Shown here: positions 20,701 to 37,431 of the stretch, one piece after another
Layout: every line of letters starts with the position of its first letter
How positions within the stretch are numbered: the stretch's first letter is position 1
Assembly: GCA_014706295.1 (NCBI GenBank)
Contig: JACSVZ010000013.1
Coordinates: forward strand, 1,081,231-1,145,230
Source of the DNA: Lycocorax pyrrhopterus obiensis
Lineage: Eukaryota; Chordata; Aves; Passeriformes; Paradisaeidae
Reading direction: 5' to 3'
DNA length: 64,000 bases
The notes under the pieces: model-generated
The model's database searches: none
Told to the model about the DNA's origin: nothing
The model's input: the letters and a program-made list of their open reading frames with translations, nothing else
Translations under genes and position numbers: made by a program

Positions 20701-23700
20701 GCAAACACGGGGTGGTGATTCTGCAGGACAGAGCAGGTGAGATTGATTTCCCTGCCTTTGCTTAGACATTCTTTATTTATAAACAATAACTAGCCTATTT
20801 CACAGTCTGTTGTTTGCACTTCTTTCCCAAACCACAGCACAGCTCAAGCACCTTAAAGCCCATCCCATTCCACCCCCTGCCACGGCAGGGACACCTTCCA
20901 CTATCCCAGGTTGCTCCAGCCTGGCCCTGGACACTTCCAGGGATCCAGGGGCAGCCACAGCTTCTCTGGGAATTCCATCCCAGCCCCTCCCCACCCTCCC
21001 AGGGAACAATTCCTCCCAATATCCCATCTAACCCTGCCCACCTTCAGCTTAAAGCCATTCCCCTTTGTCCTATCAAAATTACACGTGTAGCAATACTTCA
21101 AATCAGTTTTAAGTTTAATCTTTTGTACTTTAATTGTTATTTAATACATGTGAGCCATTATTAGTTGTTAATTATTTGGGCTCATGTCTAAATAATGCAT
21201 TTATGTGTTTATATTTCAGAAGACCTCCCTCACTGGGTGCTGTCAGCCATGAAGTGCTTGGCCTACTGTAAGTCACTGAAGAGCTTTTAAGTTCCAGAAA
21301 CCTCTTCTGAGAGCTGAAAGGGAAATATTTGTGTGTGAAATCAGTTGTGATGTTTCAGTTCAGAAACTGGGCAAAACCTGTGTGTGGTTTCCTCTAATGC
21401 AGTTTTTCAGGAGTGAAAGGGACTTTCCTTTTCCAGTCCCTGGCTTTGAGCTGGACCAAAATGTTTCCTACATTTCATATTAAACTGGGGAGATCAATTT
21501 GCTCAGGTTTTTTAACCATCAGCTATAAATTAATTAGATGAGTGCCTCTCAAATGAAACCAGAGATAATGAGCTTTTTTCCATGTGCTGAGTTTCCTCTT
21601 GCTCAGGAGTCCAGAACTCCCTGTGGGAGAACTGGGATCACTGTGCTTTGGAAATGAAGGAACATACAAAGGGTTGGTTATTATTTTGCTGAGGAACCTA
21701 TAAAGACCATAGATTAATTTTTCTTTCTTTATTTTCTTGGTGTGGAACAGAACTGAGCACAGCTCTTCAGTGGCTGCCTGGAGTCTCTTATGCTATTTGT
21801 GCCAAATACAGTAGTTGTGGATTGCTGACAGGATTCTTTGCTTGTGAAACAAGAAAAAGCTTCAGCTGATTTTAAAAAATTCCTTTTATAGTGGAATTGT
21901 GGATTTTTGGTGTGAATTTCCTTTCTTCCCCTCTTTTCAGGGCCCAGAAACAATGACATGAGCCAAGCCACCTACAGTGGGTTTGAGCGGGACGTGTTCA
22001 GAACAGTTGCTGATTATTTTCTCAGTCTTCCTGAGCCATTGCTTACTTTTGAATACTATGAACTCTTTGTTAATATCTTAGGTATGTATGAATTTAGAAA
22101 CAGCCAGGGAAGCTGTAAGTTTAGATCAGCTGGGGGACAAATGTGTGATTCAAAGCAGAGCTTGGCCCCTTGATCTTTGTGGCAGCTCAGATCTGAGGAG
22201 GATCATCACTGCTCCATTCTGTATTAGTGTTAATTAAAATGTAGTTCTGTCTCATGGTTTCCCATTTAAATTGCTGTTTCAGCTCACATTCTAAACATTC
22301 AATAACTAACTTTTTAAAAGTGCTTGTTCTGCCTGTTCCTCACTATTGCAGTGTTACCTGTCTTTGTTCTTGCATGTTGGTTGCAATTACCTTGTTAAAT
22401 TGCTTTGGGACTGAACTAAAGTCTTCTTAATTAATATCTTAATTAATATCTTAGCTTTGTTGTCTGTCTGCCCATTTAGCAGCTCTCTGAACTGGTTCAT
22501 TTTCATACCACTTGCATCTTTAACATCTCTTTCATTTCCTGATAGTTATGTGTGGCTACATCCCAATTCCAGATCTGGGCAGTGGAAAACGTTCTGTCCA
22601 AGAGAAGAAGTGTGACCCCCAGCCTTCAAAAACTCTTCACTTGAACTCTTTCAAGTCCACTGAGTGTCTTCTCCTAAGCCTGCTCCTCAAAGAGCCTGAC
22701 GAGAAGAAGAAAGGTGAAGCTTCCAGGAGGTTTTCCTCAGAAGAGCTGAGAGCCCAAAACCAACATGAAAAGAAATGGCAGCAACACAAACTGCCACGTC
22801 AGCAAGGGAGTGCTGGGAACCTGATAGGAGGGAGCTGCCAGAATCTTGCAGGATTCAGGAATGAACAAGAGCCACCTGGAGCATTTAGGACAAGGTGTTA
22901 CTCCTTGGAAAGAATTGGAGCTGCTGCTTCAAGTGTGTGTAATAAAGGAGGATCTGCCTCCCTCAGGGGAGGTGGTGTGAGCACCATCACAAGAAGCAGA
23001 GAACTGCTGGATGAGCATAAAGTGAATTCTGTGGTGGAGCTGGGCTGGGATGGCTCAGGCCGAGCACAGAGCCACGGCCTCAGGAGAGTGTGTGCCCCAT
23101 CAGCCCGGGGTGAGGAGCTGTGGGATGGCAGCCGTGGATCGAAGGCAGCGAGCCGCTCTCTGAGCCTGCTGGGCAAGAGGAGCTCCAGGAGCTGCACTGC
23201 CATCAACAGGCCCATCGCTGAGATCACAGTGCAGCCGAGGCCTCTGCCCTGGGGGCAAGGAAAACCCAGCCCCTCTGCGGACAGCAGGACTGAGGGCTCT
23301 GACAGCACCATCAACAAGAGACTCTGCAGGAGCAGCACAGAACTGTCAGAACGCTCTGTCCCCCCCTCCCCTTGTGTGTTGGCTGGCACAAGTAAGGGCT
23401 TTCTCCAGCATGTTGTACTGCCTTGTCATGTGGCCTCACTAATCCCTGCTTCCCTCACCTCTGCCACTCTTGCTGGGTTTGTGGATAGGCATAGAACATG
23501 GATTTGAGGGGTTTTTAAAGAAAATCTGCTGGCTAAATTGTTTAAATTGCTGTAGCTCTGCTAACAAATAATAGTGTGTAGTACCTTTGGAGTGTGAGCT
23601 TGATGTGTCAGTAATTGGCCTTTCTGTTCAGGTAAGTGAGGAAGGAGGCAGGCAATCTGCACACACCTGCCTATTGGAGGAGATGTCTTTTTCTGCTCTT

Positions 23701-26700
23701 TAAATCAATATTTTCTGGAAATAGTTCTGGGAATAATGAACATCATTCCTTAATTGTATTATGGTCCTAATTGCACCATAATGAAGGAAGCTGAAGATGA
23801 CCACACAAACAAAGGCCTGTATGTTCTTTGTGTTACAGCTGATTTCTCTGAAAAGTAAGAAATTTGTGGTACTGAGGTAAAAATATGCTGGAAGTTGGTT
23901 CAAATCTTAATGCCAGCTGTCTTTGTGGTTAACTTGTAGACCTCCTGCAGCCTCACCTAGAAAGAATTGCAGTGGAAGCTCTGCAGATCTGCTGCTTGCT
24001 GCTCCCACCCCCGAACCGCAGGAAGCTGCAGCTGCTGATGCGGATGATGGCCAGGATCAGTGGCAATGTTGACATGCCACGGCTGCACGATGCCATGGGC
24101 ACCAGGTCCTTGGTAAGAGAAGGAAAATCTCTTCCTAAAAGAATGCAGATGATTCTTCAGTCTGATTTCTCACCCAGCTGCCTTTTAGAATCCCAGACTG
24201 GTTTGGGTTAGGAAGGACCTTAAAGCCCATCTCATTCCAGGTTAAACCTGGCTTTTGGTGTGCATTAGGTCTGGGTTAGTTTGGCTCTGCAGGTTTTAAT
24301 CACCTCACTTGTCTCAAGATGACCAATTGAAGATTTAGGTTTAGATTAGATGTAGGAAGGAATTCTTTATTCAGAGGGTGGGCAGGCCCTGGCACAGGGT
24401 GCCCAGAGCAGCTGTGGCTGCCTCTGGATCCCTGGCAGTGCCCAAGGCCAGGCTGGGGGGGCTTGGAGCCACCTGGGACAGGGGAAGGTGTCCATGTCCC
24501 AACCCAAACCATTCCAGGATTCTATTCTAAGATTCTGTGAAGATGTTCATTTTTCCATAGGTTAAGCCTTTTTCTGTATTACCTTTTCAGAATATGTATT
24601 TTTAATTGAAAGTGCTGCTCAGTTCCAAAAAAGTTACTTTAATTTGGGTGAGGGAACTGCTATGACTTTTCCTCCTTGTGTGATCATACTTGGACGTTGG
24701 TATTGGAGCATTTGTGCCACTGTGGAGTGGAGAGAAGGCAAGTAAATGCCACAGCTTTGTGTACTGAAGTTGTGCTGAACTGTTCCAGCTGATCCAGACG
24801 TTTTCCCGCTGCGTGCTGCGCTGTGCACAGGAGGAAGATCTGGATGAGCTGCTTTCCACACGCTTGGTTTCCTTCCTGATGGACCATCAGCAGGAAATAC
24901 TCCAAGTCCCAACTTACCTGCAGGTTGCTGTGCGAGATCACCTCGAGTATCTGAAGATGGCTCAGGTTGGTGCCATGAGAGCTGTTCAAATTCATTTGGT
25001 AATTGTTACTTCTGAAGGTGGGAAAATGCAAATAAACCCTGGATATTTTGAATGTATAGATATTAATTATCTTACAATGTTTTGCAGCTTGCGAGTGGGT
25101 GTGGGTGTTTATTAGGTACTTACTCAAATAGTACAGAATGAGTTGAGTACATGCAGAGCCCTTTTTCTTTCAGTGCAAACAGGAAAAAGAAGAAATTTGT
25201 GCCATCCTGCCAACATATTCCTACTGCAAACAAATCACTCCTCAGGAGTTTGAAGAACAAAAGATCTCCACCTCGCAGGCTGCAGTGGCAGAGCTCTTGG
25301 AGAACATCATCAAGGACAAAAACCTCTCTGTGAAGGACAAAAAGAAAAAGTTAAAACAGGTGAGTTTATTTCATCTGCTCCTGCAGTGCCTTTGTGAGGG
25401 AAGGGCTCAGGCACCAGAGCCTGGGGCAGGAGAGGAGCAGAACGTGCTGAGAAATGTTTGTGCTCAAGAGCTTTTGAGTGCTTTGTGTGCTCTGCTTGGG
25501 ATTTTAAAGATGGTTTCTAATGCTGCATCCTGTGGAGCCAGGCTGGGAGAGCTGGGGGTATTCACCCAGGGAAGGGAAGGCTCCAGGGAGAGCTCAGAGC
25601 CTCTTCCAGGGCCTAAAGGGGCTCCAGGAGAGCTGGAGAGGGACTGGGGACAAGGGATGGAGGGACAGGACACAGGGAATGGCTTCCCAGTGCCAGAGGG
25701 CAGGGCTGGATGGGATATTGGGAAGGAATTGTTCCCTGGGAGGGTGGGCAGGCCCTGGCACAGGGTGCCCAGAGCAGCTGGGGCTGCCCCTGGATCCCTG
25801 GCAGTGCCCAAGGCCAGGGTGGACATTGGGGCTTGGAGCAGCCTGGGACAGTGGGAGGTGTCCCTGCCATGGCAGGGGTGGCACTGGGTGGGCTTTAAGG
25901 TCCCTCCCAACCCAAACCACTCCATGATAATCCAGACTTTGACTCTGGCTGGCAGCAGTGGAGTTTAAACAGTGGTGTAAAACCAGTATCAAATTATTCT
26001 GCTGGAGATCCTGCTCTCTGTTCAGTGATTCCTGATGGAATTACAGCCCGGATTCGTGTGGTGCTCTGGCCATCCAAGTCACCATTAACATGCCATAGGT
26101 GGATTTCAATTCAATAGGTGTTAAAAGCAATAATTTTTGGCTTTAAGAGACCAAACTCTCTCTTCACAATCCTGAAACGTTCTTTTGGTGGCCTTGGCCT
26201 TGTGTTTTGTAATATTTGTAGTGCTCAAGATTATCTTGCACTTCTTTGGCCTACCAGCATCTTGCCTAATAGTAAGGCTAAAACACAGCAGTTCTGGCAG
26301 GATTTAATCCTGGGGGTTTTTTCTTTCCCTTGGCAAGTCTTTCTGCCCAATGGAATAGTTCTGTACTTGTCCTGGAATCTCCTAAGCAAGTCTTGTGACT
26401 CCCATTTGAACAAGCAGCTTTTCAGGGCAGGCACACTTGGCTTTGGTGCCCCTCCTGCAGCTCTGACTTCCATGTGTGTTGTGGAAACTTTCTGGGCCTC
26501 TAAAAGTGAGCCTGGTTTGGTTCAAGAGCATCAAAACTTCCTGAATGTAAAGAAGAATGGTTAATTACAGTTGATTAAGACTTGGAGTAAGTGAGGAGTA
26601 ATAAATGATTCACAGCAGCAGGGGAAAGGAGAGGAAGGAAATGAGGGCCCAGAAATGATCCCAGGACTGGAGGTGCCTCAGCAGTGCCAGCACAGGGATG

Positions 26701-27299
26701 GGCACTGCCCTGGGCCTGCTGGACACACTCTTCTTGATGGGAAATGTTGGGAATTTTGGGGAAAAGCCAAATTCATGGCACTTTCTAGAGGGTAAGGTCC
26801 CAGTTGTGCCAACAACCAGAAGTTACAAAGGGGGTTGGCTGAATCCATCAGTGGAAAGGTTTGGCTCACGTTCAGATATATTTACAGTTTTTCATCCCTT
26901 GCTGAGGCCTTGCATGGGAAACAGGCAAAGTGTCCAAATCACATCTCTGATTCCAGGTATTTTCATGGAATCAGTGTAAACTTTCCTGGGAGAAACCTTC
27001 CAAAACAGGCTGAATCTTGGCTCCCTGTTGGGTAAAACACATTTATCCATGGAATTCCTGGAAGGCAGCTCTCCAGGCATAACAGGCATGGAGTGTGCTC
27101 TGGCACAGCTGGAGTTTTTTGTGGGATCTTCTTGTCATTGGTGCTTGTGTGTGCTCAGTTCCAGAAGGAATATCCCCAGATCTACGGGAGCAGGTTCCCA
27201 ACGACGGAGACGGAAGCGCTGCTCCTGGAGAACAAACCCACCATCAAACAGCCCATGCTGAGCCTCAGGAAACCCAAATTTCGGAGCCTCAGGTATTGA
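17788..27299 (+). CDS. DEPDC1: DEPDC1, DEP domain-containing protein 1 (12 exons, 806 aa)
   Basis: Mitotic regulator and transcriptional co-repressor family protein with an N-terminal DEP domain and a RhoGAP-like region (family knowledge). Coding exons: 17788-17835, 18374-18639, 19239-19383, 20102-20220, 20606-20736, 21220-21267, 21941-22081, 22546-23391, 23940-24112, 24789-24965, 25174-25359, 27159-27299. All are GT-AG and phase-consistent. The DEP domain spans about residues 17-104 ([15 protein letters not shown] to [10 protein letters not shown]). The RhoGAP-like part includes [28 protein letters not shown] and [17 protein letters not shown], continuing after exon 8 with [17 protein letters not shown]. 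The C-terminus ends [17 protein letters not shown], a strong family signature. Length is very close to human DEPDC1 (811 aa). The short N-terminal exon is Gly-Pro repetitive ([16 protein letters not shown]). The start has a GCCGCCATGG context. Confidence 0.96.
18020..18305. repeat. GC-rich minisatellite in DEPDC1 intron 1
   Basis: Seven to eight imperfect units of about 30-42 bases, each with 'tgtgggtgccctgggacccc' and 'ctgtcacgac'. Several frames remain open, creating a 282-codon artificial frame that spans exon 1 to exon 2. Confidence 0.9.
20835..21085 (-). mobile_element. CR1 LINE 3' fragment in DEPDC1 intron 5
   Basis: 'aaagcccatcccattccacc', 'gcagggacaccttccactat' and 'aagccattcccctttgtcct' are the 3' region in antisense. 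Confidence 0.85.
22546..23391 (+). CDS. DEPDC1: DEPDC1 large internal exon 8 (possible cassette exon)
   Basis: The exon is 846 bases, exactly 282 codons, and starts and ends in phase 1. Skipping it would join exon 7 to exon 9 in frame as NIL-D-LLQPHL. It encodes residues about 301-582, a Ser-rich, mostly disordered segment interrupting the RhoGAP-like region. Conserved islands include [12 protein letters not shown] and [14 protein letters not shown]. Human DEPDC1 has long and short isoforms differing by the equivalent exon (established), so alternative splicing is likely here but not shown by DNA alone. Confidence 0.85.
24185..24242 (-). mobile_element. Short CR1 tail in DEPDC1 intron 9
   Basis: 'agaatcccagactggtttgg' followed by 'aaggaccttaaagcccatct' is an inverted CR1 end. 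Confidence 0.75.
24365..24540 (+). mobile_element. CR1 LINE 3' fragment in DEPDC1 intron 9
   Basis: 'gggtgggcaggccctggcac' through 'cccaaaccattccaggattc' is in plus orientation. It faces away from the antisense fragment about 120 bases upstream. Confidence 0.85.
25535..25930 (+). mobile_element. CR1 LINE 3' fragment (about 400 bp) in DEPDC1 intron 11
   Basis: Runs from 'ccaggctgggagagctgggg' through 'ccagtgccagagggcagggc' and 'ccctgccatggcaggggtgg' to the tail 'cccaaaccactccatgat'. Well preserved, plus orientation. Confidence 0.9.
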
Positions 27300-27775
27300 T
27301 TTCACCCCACCTGAGCCATTTCTCCCCGCTGGAAGGCTGAGGGATTCACCAAAGGAATTGCTGCAGGAGTTTGGCGGTGGCTGCGCTGTGGAAGGAGGAA
27401 ATGTTTACATGGACACTGTGCTGTGGAAGGTGCCAAAATAGCTTCTTTTTTTGTGCAGATACTTTGGAATAACTTCTAAAAGAAAAATATTTATCTGTTT
27501 ACAAATTATTACAATATACTGGAGTAGGAAAATGTTGAAAATACACATAAAGCTGTAGTTAGCCAAAAATTTATATATGGGTTTTTAAGGGAAACTAATG
27601 ACCTGCCTCTTGTTACAATCTTTTAATGTCTGGTCAGGAATTTGTGCCATTTATTGGAGTTTTTACGTGTGTGTGTGTTGTGACTAAGTGCCTTTTCTAT
27701 TCTCAAAATGTTTGCCTTTAAACAAAGGAGCCTCTATGAGTTCAGGACCAGGAGAGCCAGTTTACCATAAATAAA
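27300..27775 (+). terminator. DEPDC1 3' UTR and poly(A) signal
   Basis: AT-rich sequence follows the DEPDC1 TGA stop at 27297-27299. A canonical AATAAA lies at 27770-27775, about 470 bases after the stop, and is the first good candidate for the 3' end. Confidence 0.6.
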
Positions 27776-28108
27776 TGATTATCTCACTCCCTAAAATGCT
27801 TCTGTTCCTATCATCTGTAAAACCCTCATCAGCTTTTTGATACTTATTTATATTAAAGGACTTGATGTGTATTTTCATGGAAAATTCATTTTGGATCTGT
27901 TGGTGTGATTCTCAAAATAGGAGTGATGGGTGATCCATGAAGTGAGAACAGTGGAACCAGAATACAGAATTTCCCTATTTTTTCCAGAGTTAGAGATTTG
28001 CTTATTAATTATGATAAGATAAAGGTTCCCCCACAGGAGTATAAATCTGCAGGAGTATTTTTGGGAAAGAATAATTAATAATAATTAATCTACTGCATGG
28101 CTCCGAGA

Positions 28109-28340
28109 TCACAGAATGGTTTGGGTTGAGAGGGACGTTAAAACCCATCCAGTGCCACCCCTGCCATGGCAGGGACACCTTCCACTGTCCCAGGCCGCTC
28201 CAAGCCCCAATGTCCAGCCTGGCCTTGGACACTGCCAGGGATCCAGGGGCAGCCACAGCTGCTCTGGGAATTCTATTCCAGGGCATCTCCTCCCTCGCGG
28301 CCAGGAATTCCTTGGTACATCTGTGACCCTGACCCTGTCA
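28109..28340 (-). mobile_element. CR1 LINE 3' fragment
   Basis: The inverted tail 'cacagaatggtttgggttga' is followed by 'gcagggacaccttccactgt' and 'agggatccaggggcagccac'. Confidence 0.9.
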
Positions 28341-29087
28341 GTTCTCTCCCAAAAAATACCATCTTTCTCCTTTTTTTTTTTTTTAAAGATTTTGTAAGTG
28401 AGAAACCCAGATTAGGCTAATTTTACCCTGGATTAATGATGCCTTAATGTCCTGTGGGTAACTTTGTGCTTTCAGGGCAGGGGCAGCTGTTCCTCCCTGG
28501 AACACCTGTGATCAACTCCCTCCAACATTCCAGCACCTGCCTGAACTTGCTTCCAATGCTTCCCAACCCCTTCCACGTTGCATAAATGCTTTGTTTATGT
28601 AGTGTTCCAGTTAAGTAACTTACGAGGTGAGAAGCTCACATTTCCCAGGATTTGGCTTTCAAAGGCCTGCCCTCATTATTCCCAGTTCTTGATCCAGGTT
28701 ATTTAATGTTCCCTTCTAAGGTTTTGATAGAACTTAACCAAAATGGGAATAAATAAATTACAATATAATTATGGTTATTTAATGCAAAGGGTTACTGGGA
28801 GCCCTCAGTCAAAGGTTTTCTGTGAGAAGCCTTAAATGAACGCTTGTCCAAGTGGAAACACTGCCTTGAAAGAGGGAGCAGACAAAACCAGGGACCGAAG
28901 CCAATGCTCACGTGCTGATTGTAGCACAAATGGAACAGGGGGCTGTTTAATGTCTCTTTTTGTCCCTTCACCCCAGTTTGGATCCCTGGAGCTGTTTCCA
29001 GTTGAAAGTTTGAAGTTGCTCTTTACAGCACTGTTGTTTTCATAAATGTTGACTCTTACTAGAGGTGGTTCCTGATGGTGATGAGTC

Positions 29088-29432
29088 TGGAGGAGGCTGA
29101 CAGGAGACCTCAAGGGGCTGCAGCTCCTCCCAAGGGCCAGCTCCACTCTCTGCTCCCTGGCGGCTGGGACAGGACCTGGGAATGGCTGGAGTTGTGCCAG
29201 GGCAGGGTCAGGCTGGAGATCAGGGACAGGTTCTTCCCCCAGAGGGTGCTGGGCACTGCCCAGGCTCCCCAGGGCATGGGCACGGCCCCGAGGCTGCCAG
29301 AGCTCCAGGAGCGTTTGGGCAGCGCTGCCAGGGATGCCCAGGGTGGGGGTGTTGGGGGGTCTGTGCAGGAACAGGTGCTGGACTGGATGATCCCTGTGGG
29401 TCCCTTCCAGCTCAGGGCAGTCCTTGATGTCT
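29088..29432 (+). mobile_element. CR1 LINE 3' fragment upstream of RPE65
   Basis: 'aggaggctgacaggagacct', 'ggcactgcccaggctcccca', 'gagcgtttgggcagcgctgc' and the tail 'gatccctgtgggtcccttcc'. Same subfamily as the copy in CTH intron 9. Its right end lies about 350 bases upstream of the RPE65 TATA-like element. Confidence 0.85.
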
Positions 29433-29729
29433 GACACCGGCATTTTCTTCTCTCGGTGTCTCCAGTGTCACATCATTGCTGGGTGAGGCTCTGGAGGAGC
29501 CAGGATGGTCCCTGCAGTGCCGAGTGCCGGTGCCAGCTCCCAGCACGGCTCCAGCGCCCTCCGTTTCATTCCTCCCTGGGTTTTTTTCTTTGTAATCACT
29601 TCTGCTTGGGAAGAATTTAGGTCTCAGAAAAACAGTGAAAGCCCCTTTTTGTGTGAGCAGCAGGACAAAAGCTCCCAAAGCCCAGGGAGGATTTTGGTGC
29701 TGAAAGCCAGCTCTGTTGCCAGGGTGCTC

Positions 29730-29850
29730 TCATTGGTGGGGGCTGTTTTGGGATGGGGCTGCACTGGGCAGGGCTCAGCACCCCATAAATACCCAGCACG
29801 GCTCTGCCTCTGTGCTTGGCTCTGGAGGCTCAGGCCCTTCATCAGGGAGG
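29730..29850 (+). promoter_or_regulatory. RPE65 promoter with TATA-like element
   Basis: An ATAAATA element (29785-29791) lies about 60 bases upstream of the RPE65 ATG. An inverted CCAAT (ATTGG, near 29731) lies about 50 bases further upstream. This fits a tissue-restricted TATA promoter with a short 5' UTR. There is no CpG island, in contrast to the other four genes. Confidence 0.6.
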
Positions 29851-36548
<6,698 letters not shown>

Positions 36549-37292
36549 CCACAGACAGCAACACCTGGCCCAGGCTTCTTCCAGCTCCCAAAAGGTGCAG
36601 TCTCCATTTACAGGTGACCCAAACTCCTTCCACAGCCCTTTGCATTTGTGGGGCTGCTTAACTCAGATCGAGCAGTTCAGTATTGTTGATGATTCCTTAA
36701 AATGGTTAATCAGGTATTTTTTAAATGCACCCTTTGATATTATGTCCCGTTAAACCACAAATTTGGGGTGGTGGAGAGGTTTTGTTTATGCAAAATTAAA
36801 CTTTGTAGCTGCAGCAGCGTGAAAGATGCTGAAAGAGCAGAGAGTAATCTCAACACTTTTACATGTGGTAACATTGTGTACCACAGGCTGTGCTCTGTTA
36901 GATGATCAAGAAGTTTTAGCCTGTACTGAAGGATTATGGATTTAAATACCATCCTGGTCACTGCTGTAGTATCCTCAGAGCAATCCAAGTGGAGTCTTTC
37001 CACAGCTGCTTTGGGAATCCCAAGTGGGTGGCAAGGTAGAGTTTTGTTCTTCACTAAGGCTGCAAACTGCACACCTTCCCTTGTGTGTTTGCTCTCTTCC
37101 CTTTCTTTTGTCCAAGTGCAGTTCCTTGATTTCTGGATTTCATGTTAAAACATGGACATGAAAAAATCGAGCAATTGTTACCTCTTGGCCTGGCTTTGTT
37201 TCCTTAGAGTCCTGCAGATGTTCAGCTTAATCCTTCCTTCTCCCAAAATAAACTTTCAGCTGATGTTAAAAGAGGCTATGGTTGAAAATAAA
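36549..37292 (+). terminator. RPE65 3' UTR with two poly(A) signals
   Basis: The sequence after the RPE65 stop has AATAAA at 37247-37252 and again at 37287-37292. The second lies only about 140 bases before the stop codon of the convergent carboxyltransferase gene. Confidence 0.65.
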
Positions 37293-37352
37293 AATTTCCT
37301 GCTAGTAGATTTAAAATCTGGGATTTTTGTTTGTCTTCAATTGTTCAACATA

Positions 37353-37358
37353 TTTATT
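37353..37358 (-). terminator. Poly(A) signal of the MCCC2-like gene
   Basis: AATAAA on the minus strand, about 75 bases downstream of the stop codon at 37434-37432. The 3' ends of this gene and RPE65 are therefore within about 100 bases of each other and may overlap. Confidence 0.6.
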
Positions 37359-37431
37359 AATGGTATCAAAGAATTAGAAAATCTTTACACTCAGAGTTCT
37401 GACAGAGGGTTCTGGTTTGAGAGGGCTGCAG

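Larger units (their letters stand above)
27776..29780. other. DEPDC1-RPE65 intergenic region
   Basis: About 2 kb holding two CR1 fragments (28109-28340 minus, 29088-29432 plus) and AT-rich unique DNA. No gene recognised. Confidence 0.6.

Noticed and set aside
25464..25968. Overlapping 130-230-codon frames on both strands near 25.5-26 kb, and similar frames at 3.1, 32.0 and 48.0 kb
   Set aside because: These are translations of CR1 3' fragments. The same peptide runs recur at every CR1 copy in the window.
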